The notes under the pieces are model-generated. The model did no database searches and was not told the DNA's origin. It worked only from the letters and a program-made list of their open reading frames with translations. A stretch of 64,000 bases of DNA from Neoaquamicrobium sediminum (GTDB taxonomy: Bacteria > Pseudomonadota > Alphaproteobacteria > Rhizobiales > Rhizobiaceae), in NCBI RefSeq assembly GCF_013240295.1, contig NZ_JABETK010000001.1, positions 1,054,001 through 1,118,000 on the forward strand, given 5' to 3'. Below, piece after piece: positions 8,824 to 17,525 of this stretch. Position 1 is the stretch's first letter, and every line of letters starts with the position of its first letter. A program made the position numbers and the translations under genes.

Positions 8824-9208
8824 CGTGTTGGTCCTTCCGGCCGTCCTCGGCGCGGTAGCGCGCTTCGATTTCGGCGTAGTTCTTGATCTTGTAGTCGAGC
8901 AGTTCCACACATTCGGTCAGCTCGGCGATCTTCTGCAGCACGGCCTCGCGCTGCTGTTCCAGCATCACGCGCCGCTCAGCCGAGCTTCGGTCGCCGTCGC
9001 GGCGGAGCCTTGCATAGGTCTCGACATCGGCAAGCGGCATGCCTGTGGCCTTGAGCATCTTGATGAAACTCAGCCACGCGATGATGTTCTCGTCATAGGC
9101 GCGCCGCCCCGCCTGCCGCCACGGCGGATCGATCAGGCCGAGCTTCTCGTAATAGCGCAGCGTATCGATGCTGAGCCCGGTGCGCCTTGCGACGTCGCCG
9201 ATCTTCAT
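8813..9208 (-). CDS. MerR-family transcriptional regulator
   Basis: 131 residues. The N-terminal winged helix starts MKIGDVARRTGLSIDTLRYY, which defines the start at 9208. A long dimerisation helix follows (about 75-120), with an acidic/histidine-rich tail. There is no conserved cysteine metal site: the protein has essentially one cysteine (in LTECVEL), so it resembles the organic-ligand or redox-independent MerR relatives often paired with aldo/keto reductases or CMD proteins. A perfect MerR-style promoter lies about 150 bases upstream, implying autoregulation. It is co-transcribed with the CMD protein. Confidence 0.88.
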   Translation of the reverse strand: MKIGDVARRTGLSIDTLRYYEKLGLIDPPWRQAGRRAYDENIIAWLSFIKMLKATGMPLADVETYARLRRDGDRSSAERRVMLEQQREAVLQKIAELTECVELLDYKIKNYAEIEARYRAEDGRKDQHDEH

Positions 9209-9330
9209 GGCTCGGGCCGGGCACGAAAGCGGGTCAGAACCGCGTCGTGCGCATCCACCAGAAGCGAGGGGCCAGCGCGCCCTGCCCGTGGTCTGCCGGG
9301 GGTATTTTCGAGGAAAGGTTGTCGCTGCAT
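9205..9330 (-). CDS. Possible 41-residue leader ORF coupled to the MerR gene
   Basis: A small frame beginning MQRQPFLENTPGRP and ending ARPEP. Its stop overlaps the MerR start codon (ATGA arrangement). An AGGAG stretch lies about 8 bases upstream of its ATG, and the start lies about 25-30 bases after the MerR-type promoter. It has no recognisable domain and is rich in R, P and A, as random frames are in GC-rich DNA. The promoter placement and exact coupling make translation plausible; conservation would be needed to accept it. Confidence 0.3.
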   Translation of the reverse strand: MQRQPFLENTPGRPRAGRAGPSLLVDAHDAVLTRFRARPEP

Positions 9331-9358
9331 GCGTGCATCTCCTCTGTCTGCACACATG

Positions 9359-9389
9359 CATCTACTTGCTGGAGTGAACTCCAGGTCAA
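9359..9389 (-). promoter_or_regulatory. MerR-type promoter with 19-bp spacer and operator dyad
   Basis: Reading leftwards, a -35 box TTGACC (9389-9384) and a -10-like box TAGATG (9364-9359) are separated by exactly 19 bases, the over-long spacing that MerR proteins correct by DNA untwisting. The spacer holds the dyad CTGGAGT-TC-ACTCCAG (9369-9384 on the plus strand). It drives transcription towards the MerR gene at 9208. Confidence 0.72.
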
Positions 9390-9547
9390 GCGCAATTTTT
9401 ACGAAGCATACCGACACCAGACTGGCGCCGGAACGAAAACCGGCCCGCGATCCCGCTGGGGCCAACCATCGGGGTCACGAGCCGGGTCGCGCGACGCACC
9501 AGGCAAGTCTGCGCCCAGCCGCGTCGGCCAAATGGAAATGCGTTCGC

Positions 9548-9886
9548 TTATTTGACAACGATGGCGACAGTGCCCGACTGGTAGCGCTTCACCTCGGAAC
9601 CGGCCTTGATGCCCGTGCCGTTGACCGCGCGCGTGGGGACGCGTTTCTTGCATTGGTTGCTGACACGACTGGAAAGCCCGCCATCGGAATATCTGACCAG
9701 GTCCGACTTGGGAATCCGCCGCATCACCGCCTCGAAGCTCGGTGCGGGAGCATTGCAGCCATCGCCCCTGTAAGCGGTGATGTGGGCCGTCTGGCCGACT
9801 GCCAGTTCGCGCGTGACGTCGGCGCTGCTGGCGCTCACGCAGCCAGCGAGCGGAAAGAGAAGCAGAGGTGCGAGGCGGTGGTACAT
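9548..9886 (-). CDS. Small predicted lipoprotein of unknown function
   Basis: 112 residues. The lipoprotein signal has a lipobox ending FPLAGC, so C16 would be the lipidated cysteine. The mature part has two more cysteines (in GDGCNAP and SNQCKKR) that may form a disulfide, and a C-terminal beta-rich segment ending TVAIVVK. I do not recognise a domain family. It stands alone between the MerR promoter region and argB and is probably exported to the inner or outer membrane. Confidence 0.65.
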   Translation of the reverse strand: MYHRLAPLLLFPLAGCVSASSADVTRELAVGQTAHITAYRGDGCNAPAPSFEAVMRRIPKSDLVRYSDGGLSSRVSNQCKKRVPTRAVNGTGIKAGSEVKRYQSGTVAIVVK

Positions 9887-10212
9887 GCGATGTTTCCTTC
9901 AGTCGTTGCCTGAGACGGCGCTGTGTGGCCGTCATCGACAGAAGCTTCATCGAAATTCGCGATCCGTCGTCTGCAAAATGGGTCGATTGCAGGAAACTGC
10001 CGGAAAACCGGGTGCGGAATCGACTGAAAGAGGGGGCTGGTAAAGCGCCTCCGGCGGCCCATTTTTGCGGCCGAGCTATCGCGGGCCAAGCATCATTTCT
10101 GATGCCCGGCCTGCGCGGGAATCGCTTGAGGCCAATTCGGCGACATCCGGCACGTGTTCATCCGGAGCGTGTATCCGCTCGCCGGCTGGCTCTATCTGAC
10201 CGTTGAGGCGGC
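9887..10212. other. 326-base intergenic stretch without a supported gene
   Basis: Lies between the start of the lipoprotein gene and the stop of argB. The only structure I see is a short hairpin GCATCA-TTTC-TGATGC around 10088-10103, about 110 bases beyond the argB stop, which could be part of its 3' end. No convincing coding frame or promoter is visible. Confidence 0.5.
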
Positions 10213-11108
10213 CTACGGCACGATCAGCGTGCCGGCGCCGTGGTGCGTGAAGAGTTCGAGCAGCACCGCGTGCGGCGCCTTGCCGTTGAGGATGACCACC
10301 CCTTCGACGCCGCGTTCGATCGCCTCGATGCAGGTCTCGACCTTGGGAATCATGCCCCCGGAGATCGTGCCGTCGGCGATCAGCGAGCGGGCCTCGCCCA
10401 CCGTCAGCTCGTCGATCAGCTTCTTGTCCTTGTCGAGCACGCCCGGCACGTCGGTCAGGAACAGCAGACGCGAGGCGCTCAGCGCACCCGCGATGGCGCC
10501 GGCGAATGTGTCGGCGTTGATGTTGTAGGTGTGGCCATCGCGGCCCGGCGCCACCGGCGCGATCACCGGGATCATCTCCGAGCGGGCGAGCAGGTCCAGA
10601 AGCGTGCGGTCGACCTCGACCGGCTCCCCGACGAAGCCGAGATCGAGCACGCGCTCGATGTTGCTGTCGGGGTCCTTGATGGTCTTGTGCGCCTTTTCGG
10701 CAAACACCATGTTGCCGTCCTTGCCGCACAGGCCGATCGCCCATTCGCCCTCGGCGTTGATGAGCGCAACGATCTCCTTGTTGATCGATCCGGCCAGCAC
10801 CATCTCGACGATCTCGACCGTCTTGCGGTCGGTCACGCGCAGGCCGCCCTCGAACTTGGATTCGATGCCCATCTTGTTCAGCATCGCGCCGATCTGCGGC
10901 CCACCGCCATGCACGACGATAGGGTTTACCCCGGATTGCTTGAGCAGCGCAATGTCGCGGGCGAAGGCCTGGCCGAGCTCGGCATCGCCCATGGCGTGGC
11001 CGCCATATTTCACCACGACGGTCTTGTTCTCGTAGCGTTGCATGTAGGGCAGCGCTGCCGAAAGAAGGCGCGCCTGCTCTTCGCGGTGGCAAGCTGGTCC
11101 GTCGTCAT
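10213..11108 (-). CDS. argB: Acetylglutamate kinase (arginine biosynthesis), apparent 1-base deletion near the 5' end
   Basis: Phosphorylates N-acetylglutamate, the second step of arginine synthesis. The amino-acid-kinase fold is clear from [12 protein letters not shown], the glycine loop [26 protein letters not shown] and the C-terminal [12 protein letters not shown]. As written the frame opens only at 11043 (MQRYENK, 276 residues), cutting off the usual N-terminal helix. An ATG at 11108 starts MTTDQLATA. Inserting one base near 11083-11086 joins this to [13 protein letters not shown] and then to MQRYENK, which matches rhizobial ArgB. The missing base is therefore probably a sequence error. 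The downstream enzyme body is intact. Confidence 0.9.
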
Positions 11109-11188
11109 GGAGGAAACCTCGGGATTGCTGGGCATTTCGGTCGGCGGCGTCTTAGCCGCAAACGCGACCCCGCGCAAATGGTTCGCCG

Positions 11189-11932
11189 TCAGCCGAAGGC
11201 ATGCGAAAGCATGAAGGCGCAGACGAAACCCGCCGCCGTGATCAACCCGGCGAAATCATGCGCCGTATCGAAGGCTTCCGGGATCATCGTGTCGGCGATC
11301 ATCGCCAGCATCGCGCCGGCGGCGACGCCCTGCGCAATGGCCACGTAATGCGGCGGCGCGCCGGCGAAGAGATGGAAACCCGCCACGGCACCGATGCCGC
11401 ACAGAATGGCGATGCCGCTCCACAGGCCGAACACGAAGCGGCGCGACAGGCCCGATGCTTTCATGCCCGCCGAACTCGACATGCCTTCCGGCACGTTGGA
11501 CAGGAAGATGGCGATCACCACCGGCAGCGAGACGCCTTCTCCGTCGAGCAGGCTCAGCCCGATCACCATCGATTCGGGAATGCCGTCGAAGACCGAGCCG
11601 AGCGCGATCGCCATGGCCGCCGTCGCGGGTGCCGCGGCGGACGCCGAGGAGCGTTTGCGGCCGCCGGCATCGCGCCGGGCGAGGTAGAGCGCGCCGAGCG
11701 TGAAAGCCATCGCCCCGACCATGAAGCCGGTGGCCGAGGCGGCGATACCGCCCTTGGCGGCAGCGTCATCCATCAGGTCGAACGCGATAGCTGAGATAAG
11801 CACGCCGCTGCCGAAGGCCATGACGGCGGCGACAATGCGCGGGCTCGGCCGCGCGAACCAGCCGATCGCGGCTCCGACCAGCAGCGCGCTCCCGCCGAAA
11901 AGTCCCCAGCCCAATGCCGTCAACGCACCCAC
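11189..11932 (-). CDS. ZIP-family divalent metal transporter
   Basis: 247-residue membrane protein with about eight hydrophobic segments. The ZIP signature is present: the fourth and fifth helices carry the polar metal-path residues in GSVFDGIPESMVIGLS and AIFLSNVPEGMSSSAGMK. It would import or move zinc or iron across the inner membrane. The start is placed at the GTG at 11932, which has AGGGGGA 7 bases upstream; the frame is open far upstream, but those residues are not family-like. It lies upstream of argB in the same direction with an 80-base gap. Confidence 0.83.
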   Translation of the reverse strand: MGALTALGWGLFGGSALLVGAAIGWFARPSPRIVAAVMAFGSGVLISAIAFDLMDDAAAKGGIAASATGFMVGAMAFTLGALYLARRDAGGRKRSSASAAAPATAAMAIALGSVFDGIPESMVIGLSLLDGEGVSLPVVIAIFLSNVPEGMSSSAGMKASGLSRRFVFGLWSGIAILCGIGAVAGFHLFAGAPPHYVAIAQGVAAGAMLAMIADTMIPEAFDTAHDFAGLITAAGFVCAFMLSHAFG

Positions 11933-12057
11933 AAATCGATCCCCCTGCGCGGTGGTCAAAACGCTACAGCCACGGCACGACAAGGGCAACATCGCTGCGC
12001 CAACCGATGGCGCGGCGTGGTTCTGGCAATGTCCGCCGCCTCGGCTATTGAGCCGAA

Positions 12058-13479
12058 ATGTCAAAAACCCCCACCATAGGGCGCGTTGCCGCGCAGACGC
12101 CGTGGCGCGCGGAGTTCCGCGCCATGCTGGCGCTCGCCTGGCCGATGATCCTGACCAATCTCGGCCAGACCGCGATGACGGCAACCGACGTCATGATGAT
12201 GGGCCGGCTGGGCCCGGAGTCTCTTGCCGCCGGAACGCTCGGCGCGAACCTCTATTTCGCGCCGATGATGTTCGGCCTTGGGCTGATCCTCGCCGTCTCG
12301 CCGATGATCGCCTTCGAGCTCGGTCGCAAGCGCCATTCCGTGCGCGATGTACGCCGCACCGTCCGGCAGGGCTTCTGGGTCGCGCTGTGCGTGGCCGTGC
12401 CGGTGTGGGTGCTCCTGTGGCACACGGAGGCGATCCTCGTCGCCATGGGGCAGGACCCGGCGCTGGCGGCGGAAGCCGGCCGTTACGTGCGCGTGATGCA
12501 GTGGGCGATCCTGCCCTTCTACTGCTTCATCGTGCTGCGCTCCTTTATTTCCGCGCTCGAACGGCCCGGCTGGGCGCTGGTGATCGTCTTTGCCGCCGTC
12601 GGCTTCAACGTGCTGTGCAACTGGGCGCTGATGTTCGGCAATCTGGGCTTTCCGGCGCTCGGCATCGTCGGCGCGGGTGCCGCCACTACGCTGTCGAGCC
12701 TGCTGATGTTCGGCGGGCTGGCGCTGGCCGTGTCGCTCGACCGGCGCTTCCGCCGCTACCGGCTTTTCGGGCGCTTCTGGCGTTCCGACTGGCCGCGTTT
12801 CCGTCAGTTGCTGCGGCTCGGCCTGCCAATCGCGGGCATCATCACCTTCGAGGTCAGCATCTTCAACGCCGCAGCGCTTATCATGGGCTTGATCGACGCC
12901 GTGTCGCTGGCCGCCCACGCCATCGCCATCCAGATCGCCTCGATCTCGTTCATGGTGCCGATGGGCGTGTCGCAGGCCGCCACCGTGCGCGTCGGCCGCG
13001 CCTATGGCGCCGGCGACCGGGACGGCGTGACGCGCGCCGGCTGGACGGCCTTCGTCATGGGTGTGGCGTTCATGGCCTGCATGGCGGCGCTGATGTTGTT
13101 CGCGCCGTACCTTTTGATCCGCGCTTTTATCAACCTGTCGGATCCGGCCAACGCACCGGTGATAGGACTGGCGGTCACCTTCCTGGCGCTTGCCGCGATG
13201 TTCCAGATCGTCGACGGGGCGCAGGCCGTGGCCGGCGGCATGCTGCGCGGCTTGCAGGATACGACGGTGCCGATGGTCTATGCGGCGATCGGCTATTGGG
13301 GCGTGGGGCTGACGCTCGGCGTGTGGCTCGCCTTCCCCGGCGGGCTCGACGGCGTCGGCATCTGGATCGGGCTGTCGAGCGGCCTTGCGGTGGTCGCCGT
13401 GCTGCTTCTGGCCCGCTGGCTGCGCCGCGACCGGCTGATGGCGTCTGCCCCCGTGCCGACCGTCGCAGTCAGTCCATAG
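12058..13479 (+). CDS. MATE-family multidrug/metabolite efflux transporter (NorM-like)
   Basis: 473 residues with about twelve hydrophobic segments in two MatE repeats (about 25-235 and 245-460). The family opening LAWPMILTNLGQTAMTATDVMMMGRLG and the second-repeat segment IQIASISFMVPMGVSQAATVRVGRAYG are typical of NorM-type cation/drug antiporters of alphaproteobacteria. No gene in the immediate neighbourhood fixes its substrate. Its 3' end overlaps the convergent GntR gene by 11 bases. Confidence 0.9.
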   Translation: MSKTPTIGRVAAQTPWRAEFRAMLALAWPMILTNLGQTAMTATDVMMMGRLGPESLAAGTLGANLYFAPMMFGLGLILAVSPMIAFELGRKRHSVRDVRRTVRQGFWVALCVAVPVWVLLWHTEAILVAMGQDPALAAEAGRYVRVMQWAILPFYCFIVLRSFISALERPGWALVIVFAAVGFNVLCNWALMFGNLGFPALGIVGAGAATTLSSLLMFGGLALAVSLDRRFRRYRLFGRFWRSDWPRFRQLLRLGLPIAGIITFEVSIFNAAALIMGLIDAVSLAAHAIAIQIASISFMVPMGVSQAATVRVGRAYGAGDRDGVTRAGWTAFVMGVAFMACMAALMLFAPYLLIRAFINLSDPANAPVIGLAVTFLALAAMFQIVDGAQAVAGGMLRGLQDTTVPMVYAAIGYWGVGLTLGVWLAFPGGLDGVGIWIGLSSGLAVVAVLLLARWLRRDRLMASAPVPTVAVSP

Positions 13480-14428
13480 GCAGCGACGTTTCCCGCCCTT
13501 CGTCGGATACGTCCTGGCTCGCCCGCGAAATGTGCCGATTGAGCAGTGCGGCCGCGAATTTGTAGTCGCCGGAAGCGATCGCCTCCAGAATGCCGAGATG
13601 GTCCTTGCAGGCCTCGTCGAGCCGGCGCTTGCTCAGCTTGGAGAAGTCGCTCAACTCGGTCATCCGCCGCAGGCTGTTCTGGCGCTGCAGGCTCTGCACC
13701 AGGAACCGGTTGCCCGACCACGATACGATGGTCTCGTGGAACCTCGCATTGGCGCTGAACCAGTCGACGCGGCTGATCTCGTGGATGGGGCGATCGAGGA
13801 TACCGCGCTGGTCGCGTTCGAGCGTCTTGATCTGCGCCTCGTCGGGCCGGTAGTTCGGCACCAGCAGCGCGCCGCATTCGACGATCAGACGGAACTGGTA
13901 GCTCTCGTCGACGGCCTCGTCGGTGACGAGGCATTCGGCGAAGCGCCAGCCATGGCCGGCCCGGCGGCTGGCGATGCCCTCGTCGGACATGCGCATGAGC
14001 GCACGCCGCACCGCCCCTCGCGTCGCGCCGAACTGCTCGACCAGCTCCGTTTCCGAGACCTCCTCCGCGATCTCGCCGGTCGCGCGGGCGCTCATCAGGC
14101 GGTCATAGAGGCTCTGGCTTTCGGAGGGCGGCACCATGCCCTGGATGCTCTCGCCCGAGGCAAGCGCCCGCACGAGCTGGAAGCCCCTGCTGCCGTTCTG
14201 TTCGAGAAGCCCCTGCGCGGTCAGTGCCTGCAACACCTGGCGGACTGGGGTGCGCGAGACGCCGAACTCCCGAGCCAGCGCCGAATCGGAAACCTTCTCC
14301 TTGGCCGCCCAACGCCCTTCGGAAATCAGCGCCAGGACCTTGCGTGCGATCTCGGCCTGAAGGCTGCTGAGCGCGGCGGGTTGCTGCAAATCGTTCGGGG
14401 AAACCTGCATCGGGCCTCTGGTCGTCAT
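13469..14428 (-). CDS. GntR-family regulator with two winged-helix segments and an FCD domain
   Basis: 319 residues. The first GntR winged helix spans about 24-86 (ISEGRW...LAREFGVSRTPVRQVLQALTAQG). A second helix-turn-helix-like segment lies at about 104-166 (LVEQFGATRGAVRRALMRMSDEG). The FCD ligand-binding domain (about 175-303) has likely metal histidines H231, H277 and H299. The double DNA-binding arrangement is unusual; most FadR-type members have one. Start 14428 (MTTRGPMQ) is chosen, with 14410 an alternative; longer forms add unlikely residues. It is divergent from the C45/ABC operon and is its most likely controller, with the ligand perhaps the imported compound or a breakdown product. 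Confidence 0.85.
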   Translation of the reverse strand: MTTRGPMQVSPNDLQQPAALSSLQAEIARKVLALISEGRWAAKEKVSDSALAREFGVSRTPVRQVLQALTAQGLLEQNGSRGFQLVRALASGESIQGMVPPSESQSLYDRLMSARATGEIAEEVSETELVEQFGATRGAVRRALMRMSDEGIASRRAGHGWRFAECLVTDEAVDESYQFRLIVECGALLVPNYRPDEAQIKTLERDQRGILDRPIHEISRVDWFSANARFHETIVSWSGNRFLVQSLQRQNSLRRMTELSDFSKLSKRRLDEACKDHLGILEAIASGDYKFAAALLNRHISRASQDVSDEGRETSLPMD

Positions 14429-14592
14429 GCCATCTCGGGCAATCGATTGCGACTTTGCATCATCATGACAGGTGGCCGCAGCTTGTTCAAACGCATAATA
14501 AATAGGCATAAAACGAATTTCACTCAAGAACGTATGGACATATGTTTTCTGTATCGATAAAGAACATTTTGTGACGTGCCTGTGGAGTGCCA
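14429..14592. promoter_or_regulatory. Divergent control region between the GntR gene and the C45/ABC operon
   Basis: This 164-base stretch is much AT-richer than the flanking genes, with short symmetric elements such as ACATATGT and ATCGAT and a repeated GCATAA motif around 14490-14515. It should hold the promoters of both divergent units and the operator of the GntR protein. No single operator stands out enough to name. A GGAG ribosome-binding site just before 14593 fixes the first operon start. Confidence 0.5.
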
Positions 14593-15759
14593 ATGCCGGT
14601 CGAACCCTTTCCCTTCATCACCGTTTCGGGCGGCGCCTTCGAGCGCGGCCGGCAATACGGCATGCTGCTGGCATCGCGCATCCGGCGCAGCGCCGACCTG
14701 TACGGCGGCTCGCTCCATAAGCTTGGCCTTCCCGCAGAGCGCAAGGCAGCCCTGATCCAGAGCTATGCCGACTGCATCGCCGAATTCGACGAGAGCTACA
14801 TCGAGGAAATGCGCGGTATAGCCGAAGGCTCGGACGTCGCCTTCGAAGACATCGTGATGATCAATGCGCGTACCGAGATCGTCGCCTCGGCGCGGGCCGA
14901 GTTGAACAAGCCCGAGCCCGACGAGCCCGATGACGGCTGCACCTGCGCCCTCATCATGCCGGAGCGCAGCAGCACCGGACACCTGATCCACGGCCAGAAC
15001 TGGGACTGGCGGGTGGAATGCGCCGAGACCGGCGTGGTGCTGCGGGTGCGGCAGGAGAACGGGCCGGACTTCGTCACCTTCGTCGAGGCCGGCGGGCTTG
15101 CGCGCAGCGGCTTCAACGCCGCCGGCACGGCAATCACCGCCAACTATCTGGAGTGCGAGCGCGACTTCACCCAGCGCGGCGTGCCGCTCGGCGCGATCCG
15201 GCGCAAGGTGCTGCAGAACGAGCATTTCGCCCGCGCCATCAAGGTCGTGGCGACGACGCCGAAGTCCTGCTCCAACAACATCATGATCTCGACGTCTGCC
15301 GGCTTCGGCATCGACTTCGAGTGCGCGCCGGACGAATCCTTCCCGCTCTATCCCGAGGACGGGCTGCTGGTGCATGCAAACCACTGGGTGAGCCCGGTGG
15401 CGCTCTCCAAGCTGCGCGACACCGGCATTCCCTATGTGCCGGAAAGCTTCTACCGCGACTGGCGCGTGCGCCGCCTGCTGGAGGAGCGCGGCCCCCTACT
15501 CGGCCGCGCCGACCTGAAGGCCGCGCTGTTCGACGACTTCCTCACGCCGTTTTCGGTCTGCCGGCCGCCGCGCGAGAACGAGGCGAGCAACATTTCGACC
15601 ACTGTCGCCATGGTCGTGATCGACTCGTCCAAGGGGTTCATGGAGATCGCAGCCCTTCCGGCGCTCAACCGCGAGTTCCGGACATACGCGCTGGACGACG
15701 ACGCGCTGCTGCCGGCGGACGCCGGGGCGCCGGCCATCCCGGCATCGGCGGAGAACTGA
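14593..15759 (+). CDS. C45-type autoproteolytic acyltransferase/hydrolase (Ntn family, isopenicillin N acyltransferase-like)
   Basis: 388 residues, no signal peptide, so probably cytoplasmic. It resembles acyl-CoA:6-aminopenicillanate acyltransferases, Ntn enzymes that self-cleave before a cysteine nucleophile. The expected landmarks are present: NARTEI (91-96), then a G115-C116-T117 junction where C116 would become the N-terminal nucleophile, then GHLIHGQNWDW (129-139). Family members cleave or transfer acyl groups on amide bonds of peptides, beta-lactams or N-acyl amino acids. The start ATG has GGAG 5-6 bases upstream. It is the first gene of a nine-gene operon with a peptide-type importer, so it may remove an acyl group from the imported compound. 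Confidence 0.82.
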   Translation: MPVEPFPFITVSGGAFERGRQYGMLLASRIRRSADLYGGSLHKLGLPAERKAALIQSYADCIAEFDESYIEEMRGIAEGSDVAFEDIVMINARTEIVASARAELNKPEPDEPDDGCTCALIMPERSSTGHLIHGQNWDWRVECAETGVVLRVRQENGPDFVTFVEAGGLARSGFNAAGTAITANYLECERDFTQRGVPLGAIRRKVLQNEHFARAIKVVATTPKSCSNNIMISTSAGFGIDFECAPDESFPLYPEDGLLVHANHWVSPVALSKLRDTGIPYVPESFYRDWRVRRLLEERGPLLGRADLKAALFDDFLTPFSVCRPPRENEASNISTTVAMVVIDSSKGFMEIAALPALNREFRTYALDDDALLPADAGAPAIPASAEN

Positions 15760-15761
15760 CG

Positions 15762-16706
15762 GTGCTGCGCTTCGCCATAGGCCGCATAGCGATGGCGATC
15801 CCGACGCTGATCATGGTCGGCGTCACGGTGTTCATTCTGGTGCGCATCATTCCCGGCGATCCGGCGTCGCTGATGCTGGGCGATGTCGGCGATGCGGCGG
15901 CGCTAGCAGCGCTTCGCGAAAGGCTCGGACTCGACCGCAGCCTGCCGGAGCAGTTCGTGATCTGGGCGGGCCTGCTGCTGCAGGGCGACATGGGCACATC
16001 CATCGCCACCGGCCAGCCAGTGCTGCAGACCATCATAGCGCGCTTCCTTATCAGCCTGCAGGTGGTGGTGCCTGCCGTGATCCTTTCCACGCTTGTGGCC
16101 GTGCCGATGGGCATGCTGGCGGCATGGCGGCAGAACAAGACAAGCGACATCGCCCTCGTCACATCTGCGACGCTGCTGATGTCGATCCCCACCTTCTGGA
16201 TGGGCATGCTGATGCTGCTCCTGTTCGGACTGAAGCTCGGATGGCTGCCGATCGTCGGCTATGTCAGCTTCTCGGAAAGCGTTCGCGGCGCTGCCCTCTA
16301 CCTCGTCCTACCGATCTTCACGCTGTTCCTGCATGAGGTCGGCGTGATCCTGCGCATGGCGCGCGCCTCCACGCTGGAAGTCCTCGGCCTCGACTACATC
16401 ACCCACGCCCGCGCCAAGGGTCTGCCCGAGAGTACCGTGATGTGGCGCCACGCCTTCCGCAACGCCTTCGGGCCGACATGGACGCTGCTCGGCCTCATCC
16501 TCGGCAATCTTCTGGCCGGCGTCGCCATCATCGAGACCGTGTTCACGATCCCCGGCCTCGGCCGGCTGCTGGTCGACGCAATCTTTGCCCGCGACTACCC
16601 CGTCATCCAGGGCTGCCTGCTGTTCATCGCCGGCATCTACGTGCTGGTGAACCTCGTCGTCGACCTGCTCTATCCGATCTTCGACCCGCGGGTGACGGCG
16701 CAATGA
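15762..16706 (+). CDS. Oligopeptide/dipeptide-type ABC transporter permease (DppB-like)
   Basis: 314-residue inner-membrane permease with about six hydrophobic segments. The N-terminal segment is followed by the DppB/OppB-type DPASLMLGD periplasmic loop. The C-terminal BPD_transp_1 domain has the coupling loop DYITHARAKGLPESTVMWRHAFRNA, characteristic of this subfamily. It starts with GTG 2 bases after the acyltransferase stop, with GGAG nearby. It ends in an ATGA overlap with the second permease, showing tight translational coupling. Confidence 0.9.
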   Translation: MLRFAIGRIAMAIPTLIMVGVTVFILVRIIPGDPASLMLGDVGDAAALAALRERLGLDRSLPEQFVIWAGLLLQGDMGTSIATGQPVLQTIIARFLISLQVVVPAVILSTLVAVPMGMLAAWRQNKTSDIALVTSATLLMSIPTFWMGMLMLLLFGLKLGWLPIVGYVSFSESVRGAALYLVLPIFTLFLHEVGVILRMARASTLEVLGLDYITHARAKGLPESTVMWRHAFRNAFGPTWTLLGLILGNLLAGVAIIETVFTIPGLGRLLVDAIFARDYPVIQGCLLFIAGIYVLVNLVVDLLYPIFDPRVTAQ

Positions 16707-17525
16707 GAACCTATCCGCCAAACCTCGTCATCGGGCTCGCGCTCACGGGCATCATCGTCGTCATGGCGGTCATGGGCGTAGTCTGGACGCCTTACGACCC
16801 GGTCGCCATGAACTTCACCGCCCGTCTCGCGCCGCCGAGCTGGAGCCACTGGCTCGGCACCGACGAGTTCGGCCGCGACCAGCTCAGCCGGTTGATGACC
16901 GGCGCCGCCGCAAGCGTGAAGATCTCGGTGCTGACGGTGACGCTCGCGATCTCGGCGGGCACTGCGATTGGCATCGTCAGCGGCTTTCTGCGCGGCTGGT
17001 CCGACCGCATCATCATGTCGCTCAACGACGTACTGCTCGCCTTTCCGGGCCTGCTTTTCGCGCTTGGCCTGCTCGCCGTGCTCGGCGCCAACGAAACCGG
17101 CATCATCCTGGCGCTGGGCCTCGTCTACATGTCTTCCGTGGTGCGCGTCGTGCGCGGCACAGTGCTCAGCCTGCGCGAACGGGAGTTTGTCGAAGCCTCC
17201 CACGTCATGGGCAACTCCCTCGGCTACACGATGCGGCGCCATATCCTGCCCAACTGCATTGCGCCGCTGACCGTGCTCGCGACGTCGATGTGCGGCTGGG
17301 CGCTGCTGGCGGAAAGCGCGCTCAGCTTCCTCGGCCTGGGCGTCGCGCCGCCGGCACCGACCTGGGGCAACATGCTGGCCGGCAGCCGCGCCTTTCTCGA
17401 CCAGGCTGTCTGGCTGGTGACCTTCCCCGGCCTCACCATCTCCATGGCTCTTCTCGGCATCAATCTTCTGGGCGACGCGCTGCGTGACCGGCTCGACCCC
17501 CCGCATGAGGAGGCGCGTCCTGTGA
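16703..17525 (+). CDS. Oligopeptide/dipeptide-type ABC transporter permease (DppC-like), frame disrupted at its 3' end
   Basis: Second permease, about 273 residues, with an N-terminal membrane segment and the DppC-type HWLGTDEFGRDQLSRLM motif. The coupling loop is REREFVEASHVMGNSLGYTMRRHILPN, and the LSFLGLGVAPPAPTWGNML signature follows. As written the frame has no stop and runs into the ATPase gene. Removing one C from the six-C run at 17497-17502 gives an ordinary ending RLDPRMRRRVL, with a TGA at 17523-17525 that overlaps the GTG start of the ATPase. The correction is so tidy that an inserted base in the sequence is the best explanation. Confidence 0.87.

Noticed and set aside
9209..9361. 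A 51-residue N-terminal extension of the MerR regulator
   Set aside because: It starts inside the promoter -10 region; the conserved MKIGDVARRTG start at 9208 is clear.
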